A stretch of 64,000 nucleotides of DNA from Carnegiea gigantea (lineage: Eukaryota > Streptophyta > Magnoliopsida > Caryophyllales > Cactaceae): positions 434,001-498,000 of the forward strand of contig JAKOGI010000104.1 in NCBI GenBank assembly GCA_029747015.1. Reading direction: 5' to 3'. This document shows positions 23,569 to 34,489 of this stretch, piece after piece. The notes below the pieces were generated by a model, which made no database searches, was not told where the DNA came from, and saw nothing but the letters and a program-made list of their open reading frames with translations. The position numbers and the translations under genes are program-made. Positions within the stretch are counted from its first letter, which is position 1. Each line of letters opens with the position of its first letter.

Positions 23569-24841
23569 CACAACTCCAAGATGTGCATCATGAAGAAGGC
23601 TATTCTCAACATCAACAAGATCTTCAAAGTCTCCCTCAGGGTCGACAACCTCTTCCTCAAGTGCGGGTGGTCCAAATGACTCATGCTCTAGGGCCAGGGT
23701 ACGGTGAGGACACTCAAAAGCATAATGACCTCTTCCACGACAGTTAAAACATTGGACTGGGTTACGAGATGTACCAGAGGAAGCTCCCTGCTGGGCTACT
23801 CCAGGTGGGATGTGAGGGTTGTGACCTTTAGACGTTGAAGCATTCACAGAAAACTCATTCATCTTATGAACAGATTGGGCAGGGGCCCTAGATAGAGGAG
23901 CAGCACGTTGCGCATGGTAAAGCTTATCAAGTTTTACAACCTCTAAAGCTTTGTGGTAAGCCTCATCAAGAGTATAAGGCGCAGATAAGGTTACTTCCCT
24001 CTTAAAGTCAGTCCGTAAGCCCCGAATGAAGCGGGCTATGGTAATGGAAGGATGCTCTAGAAAGTTACAACGCTGAGTCACTTCTTCAAAACTATTGATG
24101 TAATCAGACACACTAGAGGTGGACTGTCTAAGGTCTAGCATCTGGTCGACAAGGTGTGCCTTATGGAAAGAAGGGAGATACTTTTCTTTCAACCTATCCT
24201 TCATAACTTCCTATTGAATAATAGGAGGTTGCCAAAACTTCCTAGCAGGTCCTGTGAGTTTCATCTTGGCAAATCGAACCGCTCAATATCAGACATCTCA
24301 TAAGAGTCAAAATAGTCCTCCATAGCAACTATCCAGTTAGAAAAAGTAGTAGCATCTATCTTTCTATCAAAAGAGGGTACATCAACTTTTACCTTTCGAG
24401 TAATATTGGAGTAACCCTCGTGAACACTCCTACGGTCAATTTCAAGATCTGCATGCCTAGGCTCCCTAGGGTTACCCGTCCTCCTGTCATCTCTAGGGGT
24501 GGCGAACCGACGGTTCCTATGGTCCCCTTGGTCGTGCCTCAAGTTACTCATCTCCTCTTGCATTCGAGGGTTAGATGGGGTCAATGGTTCTGATTCCCTC
24601 TCCTCAAGCTCATTAGCCCGACTTGACTTATAAACGACCCACTGACAATGATCATTCCCCCCCACAAGTAGGTCAGGGGAAAATTGGGGTGGGATGAGGT
24701 TGGTCAAGCATGGGTAACTTCTCAAATGCTCGAGTAAGTTTGTCAATTTTGGCCTCGAGCTGGTCTAGCATCTTGATGGTCAAGCCTTTCAGATAGGGTG
24801 TTAATCTGCGATTGGTAAGGCTGTTTGGGTGACGATGACAT
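23569..24841 (-). pseudogene. Chromovirus gag
   Basis: The likely start is the ATG at 24841 (MSSSPKQPYQSQINTLSERL). A frameshift follows near 24770 and a second shift near 24265. The conserved gag block VDVPSFDRKIDATTFSNW lies near 24370-24310, with EMSDIERF just after. A TAG near 24210 precedes the stretch DRLKEKYLPSFHKAHLVDQM. The CCHC zinc knuckle is CFNCRGRGHYAFEC near 23750. This would build the particle and package RNA. Confidence 0.85.
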
Positions 24842-26021
24842 GGTGGATGCAACTATGAATGCAAGATGTAAGTGCTGAGAGTAAACCAAGTTGCAATAGT
24901 AACGACAACGATAAACAACCACTACACACACCACAAATCACAAAAGTTTGATATGGATTATTAAGACAACTCGAACCAAGTAGGGAAGAAGTAGCAAGGG
25001 AAAAAAATCAGGATCTAAGCAACACTCAAAAACCCAAACAATCAGGAATTAGGCTAATTTCGCTTATCAAGAATCAAACTCTTATCAAAGTAAATTGAGT
25101 TCCCTGGACCTCTTAGTGTGCTTGAGTACTGGTCTAAGAACCGCCTTTACCACAACAGCGACCAACTGAAGCCAGATTCGAATGAGGTTATGGCAACGAG
25201 CTGCTAGCAACAGTTTCAGCGCAGGACAGGTACAGGGCCCCGAATAGCAGCAGCGAAGCAGCAACCACGACTTGGTGACGACCTACCAGGACAGTTTCTG
25301 GCGAGAGGAGGCCGGAGGTGACGGGACGGCACGGCCCAGTATCGGCACCCCTGCTACGGACTGGAGACACCAACGCCTTCAATTAGCAGGCAGTTCGCGC
25401 AAATTAGGGTTTGCGGTTTGGTACCCAAGCAATCGAAGCCAAATTGATATGATTTGCCTCAATTATGGTGGGGGTTTTGTGCGAAATTCAGCAGGAATTC
25501 AAGGGGAATAGTCAATTTTGTGAGTCTTAGATGGATTGAGGGCGAATTGGAAAGTTAGGGCTCGAAAATTGGGGCAATTCGCAATTAGGGTTTGCGAATC
25601 GGGTTGCTAGGTTTCCGGTGAGCAGCAACCAGGGGTGGTGGTGCGGTGGTGGTCGGCCGGAGGTTCTGGGTGAAGGGTGGTGGTCGATTGTGGTGGTTGA
25701 CGAGTCTGATGGTGCAAAAATCGCGATTAGTGAGTAGGGCCTGCAGTTAGGGATTTAGGGTTCCGGTGAGCGGCCGGTGGTGATGGAGGTTCGGTGGTGG
25801 TCGACCTGTGGTGGCGACCTGGGTGTGGTGGTCAACGGTGGTGGCCAGCCACTACTGGGTGGCGAACTGGGAGGCTAGCGGCAGATGTTAGTGTTCCTTC
25901 TTCTTTTTTTGTTTTTCTCTCTTTTTTTTTTTTTTGAACGTAAGGGAAAAAAAGGAAATCAAAGGGAAGCTAAAACCAAAAGCTTGAGTGAGAAAGGGTT
26001 TCGCAGCGGTTAGGATCAATA
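24842..26021 (-). other. 5' leader of the chromovirus
   Basis: About 1.2 kb between primer-binding site and gag, with a GGTGG-rich stretch at 25620-25870 (read on plus). Several open frames overlap here but none has recognisable content, so they are not called as genes. Confidence 0.7.
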
Positions 26022-26033
26022 GCTCTGATACCA
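26022..26033 (-). other. Primer-binding site of the chromovirus (tRNA-iMet)
   Basis: The minus strand reads TGGTATCAGAGC three bases inside the 5' LTR, the classical plant initiator-tRNA-Met site. Confidence 0.92.
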
Positions 26034-26036
26034 ATT

Positions 26037-26335
26037 TGATGTAGGATGCTCCAAAGCAATTCCCACACCTAGAAGATAACACAAGAACTTCTGAAAACTT
26101 AATAATTTAATTCATTCAAGTGTGTCTTTTCCCAAAACACGAGGGGGTCTATATAGGAATCAATACAGCTGAAAAAAAGAATATAAAAATAAATCCAAAG
26201 ATTACGATAAGATTACGACAAATAATCTAGGAAAATAAAAAGATTTTATCCTAAAAGAAGATCCCTAGATTACGAAATCTTCTATTCTTCCTAGAATACA
26301 CCTTGCCATAGAACTCCTTCGGAGATACGACATCA
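26037..26335 (-). repeat. 5' LTR of the chromovirus
   Basis: TGATGTAGGATGCTCC to GATACGACATCA. The motif TATATAGG lies within both LTRs, read on plus; no promoter element was assigned. Confidence 0.95.
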
Positions 26336-26340
26336 TTATG

Positions 26341-26699
26341 ACTTCTGCAAACTTGTCAATACAATACATGTTGCTGGTTGTTTTAGTTACTTTGGGGGAT
26401 GGACAACTTGTGCCTCAAAATCCATGCACTACAAATTTAGGCTAGTTTTCATTTCTCTACGTCGATGTTGTCTATGTTAATAGGACTGCAAAATCTCCAA
26501 AATACACAAATCTTTAATCTCGACTAACTGTGTTGTCAAGTTAAGACTTGACTATACGCATATGTTGATCAAATATATCTTCCTCCGTGCAGACTCAATT
26601 TTATAGGCCAACTATACCATTACCTTCCATTCGTTAGACAAACAAAATAAATCTAAGTGACAAACCTGGTGAAGAAGGCATAAGTGAACAACCTTATAA
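26341..26699. other. Continuation of the degenerate transposon DNA
   Basis: AT-rich, no gene recognised. It continues the text interrupted at 19735 by the chromovirus. Confidence 0.45.
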
Positions 26700-27330
26700 A
26701 TCTAAACAGCACTAGTCAAAACAATATCGTTAGACCTATTTGTAAATACACCAAATCTCTTCAACTATCACACTAAAGCATCATATTATCTAAATTTTAC
26801 TTCAAACAATCGATAACACCAAACATGTTTCTAAAGAACACTCATTTCTTCAAGAACTACATCAAACGATCATATTATGCTCTATTTGACTTCAAACTAC
26901 ATTAATCAAGTCAATGACATGCACTAGACTATCTTTAAATCACACCGAATTTCTCTAAATTGTACACTAAATAATCATATTACACTAAATTTTACTTCAA
27001 ACAATACCAATAAAGTGTATAACATTGAACCAGATTCTAAAGAACACTAAATTTCTTTAGGTACTACACCAAACGATCGTATTATCCTAACTTTGACTTT
27101 AAACTACATCAATCAAGTCAATAACACTAGATATGTCTCTAAACAACCAAATTTCTTTAATCGGTACACTAAATCATCTTATCGTGCTAAATTTTACTTC
27201 AAACAATAGCATTCAGGCATATAACATTTTACTTATTTCTAAAGAACACTAAATTTCTTCAAGTATTCCACAAAACAATCATTTCATGCTAAATTTGATT
27301 TCAAACTACACCATTCAAGTTAACAACATT
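26700..27330. repeat. ~100-bp tandem array of alternating A and B monomers
   Basis: The anchor ACTTCAAAC (with variants) occurs near 26799, 26889, 26994, 27096, 27196 and 27298, spaced 90-105 bases. Odd copies read TTTTACTTCAAACAAT and even copies TTTGACTTCAAACTAC (with small changes), so the higher-order unit is a dimer of about 200 bases. Each unit also carries TCTAAAGAACACTAAATTTC-like text and CGATCATATTAT. Confidence 0.75.
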
Positions 27331-29147
27331 AAATCTTGCAAAAACTTGAAACCTAACCGTAAATCGTAGAAGTTTTTTTGTTTATGAATGAAATACATTT
27401 CTGAAGTAGTGTTGGTTGCTGATTTGCCTCTTCTTCTGCTTGCCATGCCCTTAGTTTGCATTTTGTTATTAATGAACCCTAAATTTTTTTGTATTGTAGA
27501 CGAAATAAAAAATTAGATGAGAAATTTTATTTATCCTAGATTTTTTAAATTTTAAAGCAGTTTTGCTTATGCATAGCTCAGATTTTGCAAATGTGAACTT
27601 CAAATTTCTAAGATCATTGATAAAACGCATTGAGGGAGCTTCATGTGAGCTTGATTTTGTCGATTTCTTGCTTTTCAAAGATTAAAGATGTGCAGTTCCG
27701 TTCTGGAGAGAGAGAGAGAGAGAGAGTGTTTTTTTAGAGCATGGTCGAGAAATGAAAAGACAGAAAGCGTGGGGGATTGAAACTACTTTTTTTATTTTTA
27801 ATTGTGTTTTTTCTTTTTTATTTTGGACATAGCAGATAGATTGATGTGTCTCGTTTTTGTTGGTCGATTGTTAAGGTTTGTACCATGTTTTTGTACCTTA
27901 AGGTGTGCTATATACCAACTGAATGGAATGAGTGTTCTTTCCAAGAAAGATTTAGGTTCAGAGGTGGGGATGATCTTGGCTGCATTCACTTCACTTGGTG
28001 CCACTCGGCTGCATAGATCTAGTTGGAAGTTTGTAAAGTGGCCCTAAAATATTTACTGGAGTACTAAACCTTCTAGAAGGATCTCCAGCATAGTTAGAGT
28101 ATAGAATTTTTTAGATGTACAATGAAATTTGTAGAAGAAGGCCTAAACCTTTGGGAGCACTTGTAGAATTTGTAGACGAGCCCTTAGAGTGGTGGAGTTT
28201 GAAATTTTTCGCAGATGAGTCCTGAAATTTGTTTAAAAGTCCTAAACTTTCAGTAGTACCCTGAAATTTTTAATGGAGCTCTGGACTATGAGAAATTTCA
28301 GATATAGTCCGCTCAGAAACTGTCTCCGCTTTAGGCTACTGGCAAGTCTCTTTTAGTCCTTTTTTAAGCATGAATTGTAGTGGACAAAAAAAAGACTTAC
28401 AAAATCTTCTTTTAGTTCTCTTTTTGTGGATTAGTGCAGAATGAACAATTTGTTAATCCGACAATGATAATCTCGTTGCAAATTAGAGTAGGATTTTAAC
28501 TTTTGACTCCCCCATTCCTCACCAAGGCAGGATTTTTGGAATATAAATTTTTACCTAAGTGCCAATGTCGGGTACTCTAAATTGTGCCACAAGACTGTGT
28601 TGGTTACTCTGGGACTGGCATGGGTATGGACTATGGTCAAGTCCAGGTAGTAAATTCCTGCACTCCTGCCCCTACGACAGTCTCCTGGGAGGTGGTGGTG
28701 TTGTTTCTTGTGAAAGTTTGGGGCAGGGATATTTTGACCATTGTGTTCTCTTATCCCGAAAACTGAAGGATACTTCTCTAATTGGCTTCCAACAAATAAT
28801 AATGGTAGTGGTGATTAGTGAAGTTCGTTCAAACATATGGTTGACACTTGACAGGTAAAAAGCTGCTTTTTGAGCAGTCTCGATTCAAAAATCCCATGCA
28901 TGACCAATTCACTGATAGGGAAGTTGAAGTTTTGTGTATGTAACCAGTTTATGGTGTTCTACTAACATGCTTTACAATGCTATAAACACTGTTAATCATA
29001 CCTTACATTAGAATTAATTTACAGCTCCTTGCTATGAACATTCTACAACATTTTTATTCTTATTTTGTTGAGTTGGTTCTTGATTCTGAGATATTCACCA
29101 GTTGACTTGAAATCGACAACCACAGGTAAGTCCTATACAAGCATGCA
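27331..29147. other. Unassigned region downstream of the clathrin assembly gene
   Basis: A GA microsatellite lies at 27706-27726. A plus-strand frame at 28559-28858 has no recognisable domain. At 28060-28290 the phrases CCTGAAATTT and CCTAAACTTT recur. The last few hundred bases before 29148 should include the 3' UTR of the minus-strand gene. Confidence 0.4.
27706..27726. repeat. GA microsatellite
   Basis: About ten uninterrupted GA dinucleotides. Confidence 0.9.
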
Positions 29148-31784
29148 TCAAAACCCATACTTATAGCCATAACCTCCCATGTTAGAGGACCTTGCTTGCA
29201 TCTTTGATAATGCAGCTGGACCTTGCAGTCCACTCCTTTGGTATTGTTGCCACATTAGCTGCTCTTGTACTAATAATTGTTGTTTCTTTTCCAACTCAGA
29301 CATCTGCACATAAGCTGGTGGTGGAATCCCCAGTGATGGGGCAAAGGGGTCCACATTCCCTGAACTCGCAATGTTGCTTCCCGATGAAGATGGTGGGGCT
29401 GGTAAGGCAAGCAATTGTGGGTTTCCAACAGACCCGGGAGCCACACTACTAGCACTTCCTGTTCCTCCCACATTGTGTGCAACTAGGGCTGCATTTGTTA
29501 CTCCCTGCTTGTACATGCCATCAAGGAGCATCATATCAAATCCGCCACCAAGGTTGGCCTTTTGGTGAGGCAAATAGCTCGCTGATTGGACAAGAGCCGT
29601 CTCCCAATCTGTTTGGTCATTAAAGGCCTCCCAAATTGGAGGAGGGGGTGGGGCTGATATGCTAGTAGGTTCTCCATCAAATAAAGCCAAGGCCAGTTTG
29701 TCCCCTTCCTCTTCACCTATAGGTGCGTCATCTCCTAGATGTAGTAGATCAGCTTCTTGTGATTCCGGTTCCTTTTCTTTATTCTCTGGGTCGACTTTTT
29801 CTCTCTCTTTTTCAGGGACAACTTCTGGGGGTGGAAGTGCCTTTACTGAGTTCATGTCTCCTTCACTGACCTCTAGCTCTCTTTCCTCAGGTAGGGGAGA
29901 GTCAACCTCAGCTGCCTCTCTGATCAGTCTGCTTTGCTCATTAGCTGCCTTATCTCTTATAAACTCATCCATCAGATCGAGCTTCTTTGGGGTAATCCGT
30001 TCCACTTCAGGGTACTCAGAGCATCTTGCTATTCCTGTCTCCTTGCACCAAGAATAGTATGCATCAAGCTCATCAAATTGTTTTGAGATTCGACAGAAAA
30101 TCCCATGAACTTTGACACAGTCTGGGATATCTAGCTCCATGAATTGATCAATTAGAATGCTCAGAACATCTGTTATCTCATAGTATATTTGAAAGCTCTC
30201 ATTCACAGCAGGGTATAGAGCAACCAGAACAAGACGATGGTACCTTGCTACCCCTAGATATTTTTTCAACAAAAAAAATAGTTAGAACCTGTCATTATTC
30301 AAAAAATGAGCTTAGAACCTGTCAAATAGTGTTGTTTTGAGTTTTCAAATTTAGGGACTACATAGAGTGGTTTCATTTCTCATTCCATAGTGAAACATCA
30401 AGAACCAGACCGAAGAGTTATTGTCATCGATTCGAGCTCCTTGTATCCAAAATTTATTAAATAATTGGTTCGCAACTTGGGGGAAAGAAGGCATTTAAAA
30501 CATGACAGTTTGATTATTTATTATTTGATGTTGTGTTTGAGGCTCTATTAAAAGATGAACTGATGGTATTCTTCAAGTTTTGGATGTTGTATGACTTTTC
30601 TTTTAAAATTTAGTTTCATTTGAAGTATAAGTCGTAATTATTTTATCAACCTAATCACATCTATGTTGCATTTTAGATTTGTGTGTAAAAGGTGTATTGA
30701 TTATCATGCATGCAGATGGAAGGGAAAATTAATAACAAGAAGATACCTGTTGGCTTAGTGGCTAGAAATCTCTCAAGCAGCTGCTGCAAATGATGCATCC
30801 TTGACATGATTTGATTAAAGGTCAACTCCCTAACAGGAGTATTCCAGGCTGTAATATCTTGTTGCTGCTCTTCTTCATCCTCGCAGGTGTAAGCACATGA
30901 GTTATGCTTCCTCCTCTTGCCTTGCATCCTGAACTCAAGCATCTCATCCAAGTACAATGCATATGTCCTAACGAATGCTGAGTAGTCCCATGAGTTGGAC
31001 CGTGAAGAATCTCGAAAATCTGACATGTTGAGGAGACGAGTTCCACGCCTTGTTGTGAAGAAGATCTCTTGTTCATAGGCAGGATCACCTTCTAGCAAGA
31101 GTCTTTGAATTAGCATTAGTGTCTTGAGAGCTACTGCCTGTTGAAGCGTTCAAGTGGGGGAAAAGGCAAAAACAATTATATTGGCATCAAAGTGTTAAAG
31201 CGTGGGGAAAAGAGGGGGGATTTGATATGCATGAGGTCTTGACCTAGTGGGTAAGATTGAAATTCCGTATACATTAGGTCTTATGTTCAATTCTCCCCTT
31301 CTAGTTTATATTGTGAAAATCATATTATTCTACCTTTTGTGACTCATTCAAACTAAAGAATTTCCAACATTCTTGAGAGCGGTTGAATGTCGATGAAATC
31401 ATCATCATATGGATTTCAACCGGTAGATATATAAAGGGAAAATGACACATATTCCATTGTATTTCTTTGAGATATAAAGATAGATGCATAATTGTAAAAA
31501 TAAAAAAGTATTGTGTTCATGAAAATAATTGCATGCATTACCCAATTTTTGGTCTTGCTGAGACGCCTAGATATGGTATTAACACATGATCGAATGTATG
31601 TTCGAGAGTAACAAGTTATGCTAATAATCTCCCGGATGTGCCTTTCCTCACTAGGGAACTCTTCATGACTAGTTGCCTTGACAATGGCAACATCAAGATC
31701 AGCTAGAGAGTCACTGCTTGCAACTTTTGCCAAGCCAATACTTGTTTGATCTTTCACAACACCTATGGCTCTTCTCAAGGCCAT
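29148..31784 (-). CDS. ANTH-domain clathrin assembly protein (At1g03050/At4g02650, PICALM5 type)
   Basis: The protein binds PI(4,5)P2 with its ANTH domain and brings clathrin and cargo to endocytic membranes. Three exons with GT-AG borders: 31784-31542 (81 codons), 31137-30747 and 30253-29148, total 1740 bases for 579 residues and TGA. Exon 1 starts MALRRAIGVVKDQTSIGLAK and covers the basic lipid-binding helices through SRRLSKTKNW. Exon 2 has LIQRLLLEGDPAYEQEIFF and SRSNSWDYSAFVRTYALYLD. Exon 3 has ALYPAVNESFQIYYEITDVL and ELDAYYSWCKETGIARCSEY, then an acidic linker, and the clathrin/AP2-interaction tail with LLHLGDD, LALALFDG, TDWETALVQSAS and DPF. The family usually begins with a few more residues before LRRAIG, so the true start could be in an upstream exon; an AG acceptor lies just upstream of this ATG. 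No disruption was seen. It appears intact. Confidence 0.93.
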
Positions 31785-32652
31785 ATATGTGAATTTCTAG
31801 ATATCAAATCAAAATCAGCAATTTATGTGGTATATCTGCAAAGATGTCAGTGATAATTTTGTTAAAAATCATGCGTTACAGGAGATGCTAACTGGCTTTC
31901 ATGAAACTCACATAGAAGGGGGGATGGGACAAAAATTAAAAGCAATCGAACTTTGCAAAGCGTATGAATGTCTTAGGCTTTGAAATTTAGAATTATACAC
32001 AATATTATAAATTTTGTCACACTAACTTCGTTTAAAAAAATTATGATTGTCTTATCAAAAAAATCTATGTTGGAATTCATATTGGAGAGGAAAAGAAGAA
32101 AGCCATTGTTAAAAATCAATTGTGGAAACTAAAATATACAACACAAAGATAAACATTTTATACTGCAAGTTCGTGAACCTCTTTTAACCTAATGGTCCTA
32201 ATGTTTATAAAAAAAGATTACCATATTTATGCTCAAAAAAACAAGAGTCAAAGAGGACAAGGAAAAAAATTATATTTGTATGTAACGTTATCAATATTAT
32301 ATCAGTTTCATAATATTTAGCTTTATTGATTGTTCTAATGAAAAGATTTTTTCTTGCAGAAAAATTTAAGATTAGAATTCTTTGTTAGAGGAAATACATA
32401 GGCCAAGCTACTATGACTCAATCATCAAAGGTAGGAAAATTTATGATGACCTTCTAATGCAAGTTTGCTAATTTTCTAGCCTTAATCTTTAACTCTAATT
32501 AATGGTTTTATATGTGGAAAAAATAATAGCAAATAATTAAAGAAATTAACTAATGCAAGTTTGATGCCTTAAAAAAAAAAAACCCCTAATGCAAGCTTTC
32601 TTCCCTTAGAAGTAATGCTAATTGAAAGAATCACATCTTTTAAAAAAAAAAA

Positions 32653-32669
32653 AGAGAGAGAGAGAGAGG
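32653..32669. repeat. GA microsatellite
   Basis: Short GA run following a poly-A tract. Confidence 0.85.
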
Positions 32670-33650
32670 TTGAGGTAAAGAATACAAGACGAAACGTTTT
32701 AATAGTTTAAGCACAAAGCATAACTGGTTACATTACATTACAAGATGTAAACAACGATGATATTCATATTTTTGCAATCCTTTTCTGACAAACAAGGGGA
32801 AAATGAAGAAAAGGGAAGAGAAATACACTTACGCAATGTCAATTCAATGACTTAATTATCTTTCAACGTTCAATACTCAACGTGAATGACTTTCCCTGTT
32901 ATTCATCTAAAATGAAAGTGGTTGAAGGCCGTGAAGGGTATTGAATATTTTCTAAATTGTTAAATGTAATGGAGGGAGGAGAAGGTTTAGGAAATGAGAT
33001 GAATAGAATTGCTATTCTCTTTTCCTCCCCCTCTGCATTCCTCTTTCCTTTCTCTTTGTGTTTTCTATATATTTCTCATTTGCAGATGTTATAGTAATTT
33101 CACAAACAACCGTACATTATCCCATTATTTTAGCATGAAAGGTTGGAATTGCAAAATAATGTAAAAAAGCCAAATGGCATATATTATCTTTAGCTTAGAA
33201 TCTAAGGCCTTTTAATATTATTTAATTGGCTTTCCTTTATTTTCATCTACAAATCAAAAATTGTAAAATTTATATAGGTAGCTATCTTTCAAATTGGCAT
33301 CATTTTTCCTATCGTTTACTTACTATACGAGCAATATTATAAAGCTCAATATTCGAAGCGTTATAATTAGAACGTGGAATTTGACGACATTACTTAGAAT
33401 ATGGCTTTCCTCGAGATCAATTCAAGACAGGTTAGTCGATATTATCTATTAAAATAAATATTCATACAATTTAGCCCAAAATTATTCATAGACTTTGAGT
33501 ATTGTACAAACCAAAATCTATATGGATGAGTTACAAATTGTTAATATCTAGAAAATGGGAAATAAAATTCTGCTTTTGTCTATTATACTAAACTATGACC
33601 ACATAAAGAGATCAGCATCTCTTTCAATATTGAATACTCCACTAAACAAA

Positions 33651-33756
33651 TAACAACAACAACAACAATAGAAACAACAAGAAGAAGAAGAAGAAGAAGA
33701 ATTGTAGTAGTAATAGTAGTAATAGCAGCAACAGCAGCAGTAATAATAACAATAAT
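33651..33756. repeat. Compound trinucleotide microsatellite
   Basis: Successive AAC, GAA, TAG, CAG and AAT triplet runs within about 105 bases. Confidence 0.85.
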
Positions 33757-33960
33757 TTGTTGTCATGAATCTCTTATGATCACACTTGGACTTTGGATAT
33801 CTTACAACCTTAGATGGTAGCTGGGCTTTTTACTACGGACGGCATTTGGTCAATTATAAGGATTGTTTGGTCCTGTTGTTCAACAATTTTATCTCTTATT
33901 TTGGGCAAGTATATGGATGTTTTAGTAAATTTGCATGCGCATGAAACTTCTTACAACATG

Positions 33961-34489
33961 AGTTACTATTGTATGCAATAGTAAATGAGGACTTGTTCAT
34001 AATTTTGTCTTCAAAGCAATGTTTTGTAGGAGCACAATTGAAATTTTTATATAACTTATTTTCTTCCCCTTCTAACAGTTTTTTTTTTTTTTTAAATATT
34101 GCTACCCAATTTCAACATATATCAAATTTATCTAAACTTATTTCTTTTAAATTAAACTTCTCCAAAAATTTTTTGTACTAAGCTGAACTTATTTGAACTT
34201 AAACTTTTAAAACATAAAAAAAGTAGTATCAGTAATAATGATGAGACTAATTAGCAATAACAGTAACATTAGTGTATTTTAAAACCATAACTATTATTGC
34301 TATCATGTTATTTCTCCATTGGTAATGGTGGACAACCACTCATAGTAGACTGGGTCTACCAAATTGATAGACTCAGTCACTCTAGGCTCAACATCAATTA
34401 GCAACCGTAAGTTTCAGACATTGAGTATTGACCATTAAAACTAGCCCATCTTAGGGATCCAAAATCTAAACTACTTTAGAAGGGAAAAA
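33961..34489. other. No recognisable gene
   Basis: AT-rich sequence with a poly-T tract at 34080-34093, leading into the degenerate gypsy element. Confidence 0.4.

Larger units (their letters stand above)
19736..26335 (-). mobile_element. Chromovirus (Ty3/gypsy) LTR retrotransposon, complete structure, dead coding
   Basis: The element has LTRs of 298 and 299 bases, TG...CA ends, an exact 5-bp target duplication TTATG (19731-19735 and 26336-26340), a tRNA-iMet primer site and a polypurine tract. Gag with a CCHC knuckle, aspartic protease, reverse transcriptase, RNase H, integrase and a C-terminal chromodomain-like region follow in order on the minus strand, which defines a chromovirus. The LTRs differ at about a dozen positions by eye, so insertion was fairly recent. 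The polyprotein has several stops and at least three frameshifts, so this copy cannot move on its own. It sits in the degenerate transposon DNA that flanks it on both sides. Confidence 0.95.
31785..33960. other. Upstream region of the clathrin assembly gene, no other gene
   Basis: This should contain the promoter and 5' UTR of the minus-strand gene. A GA microsatellite (32653-32669) and a pyrimidine-rich block (33018-33060 on plus) are present. No TATA box was chosen because AT content is high throughout. Confidence 0.5.

Noticed and set aside
24842..26021. Several open frames in the GGTGG-rich stretch
   Set aside because: They lie in the untranslated leader of the chromovirus between primer site and gag.
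29192..30057. Plus-strand frames including a 132-codon one
   Set aside because: Antisense shadows of the last exon of the clathrin assembly gene.
33651..33756. Possible CRISPR-like regular repeats
   Set aside because: It is a compound trinucleotide microsatellite; no spacers, and the genome is a plant's.
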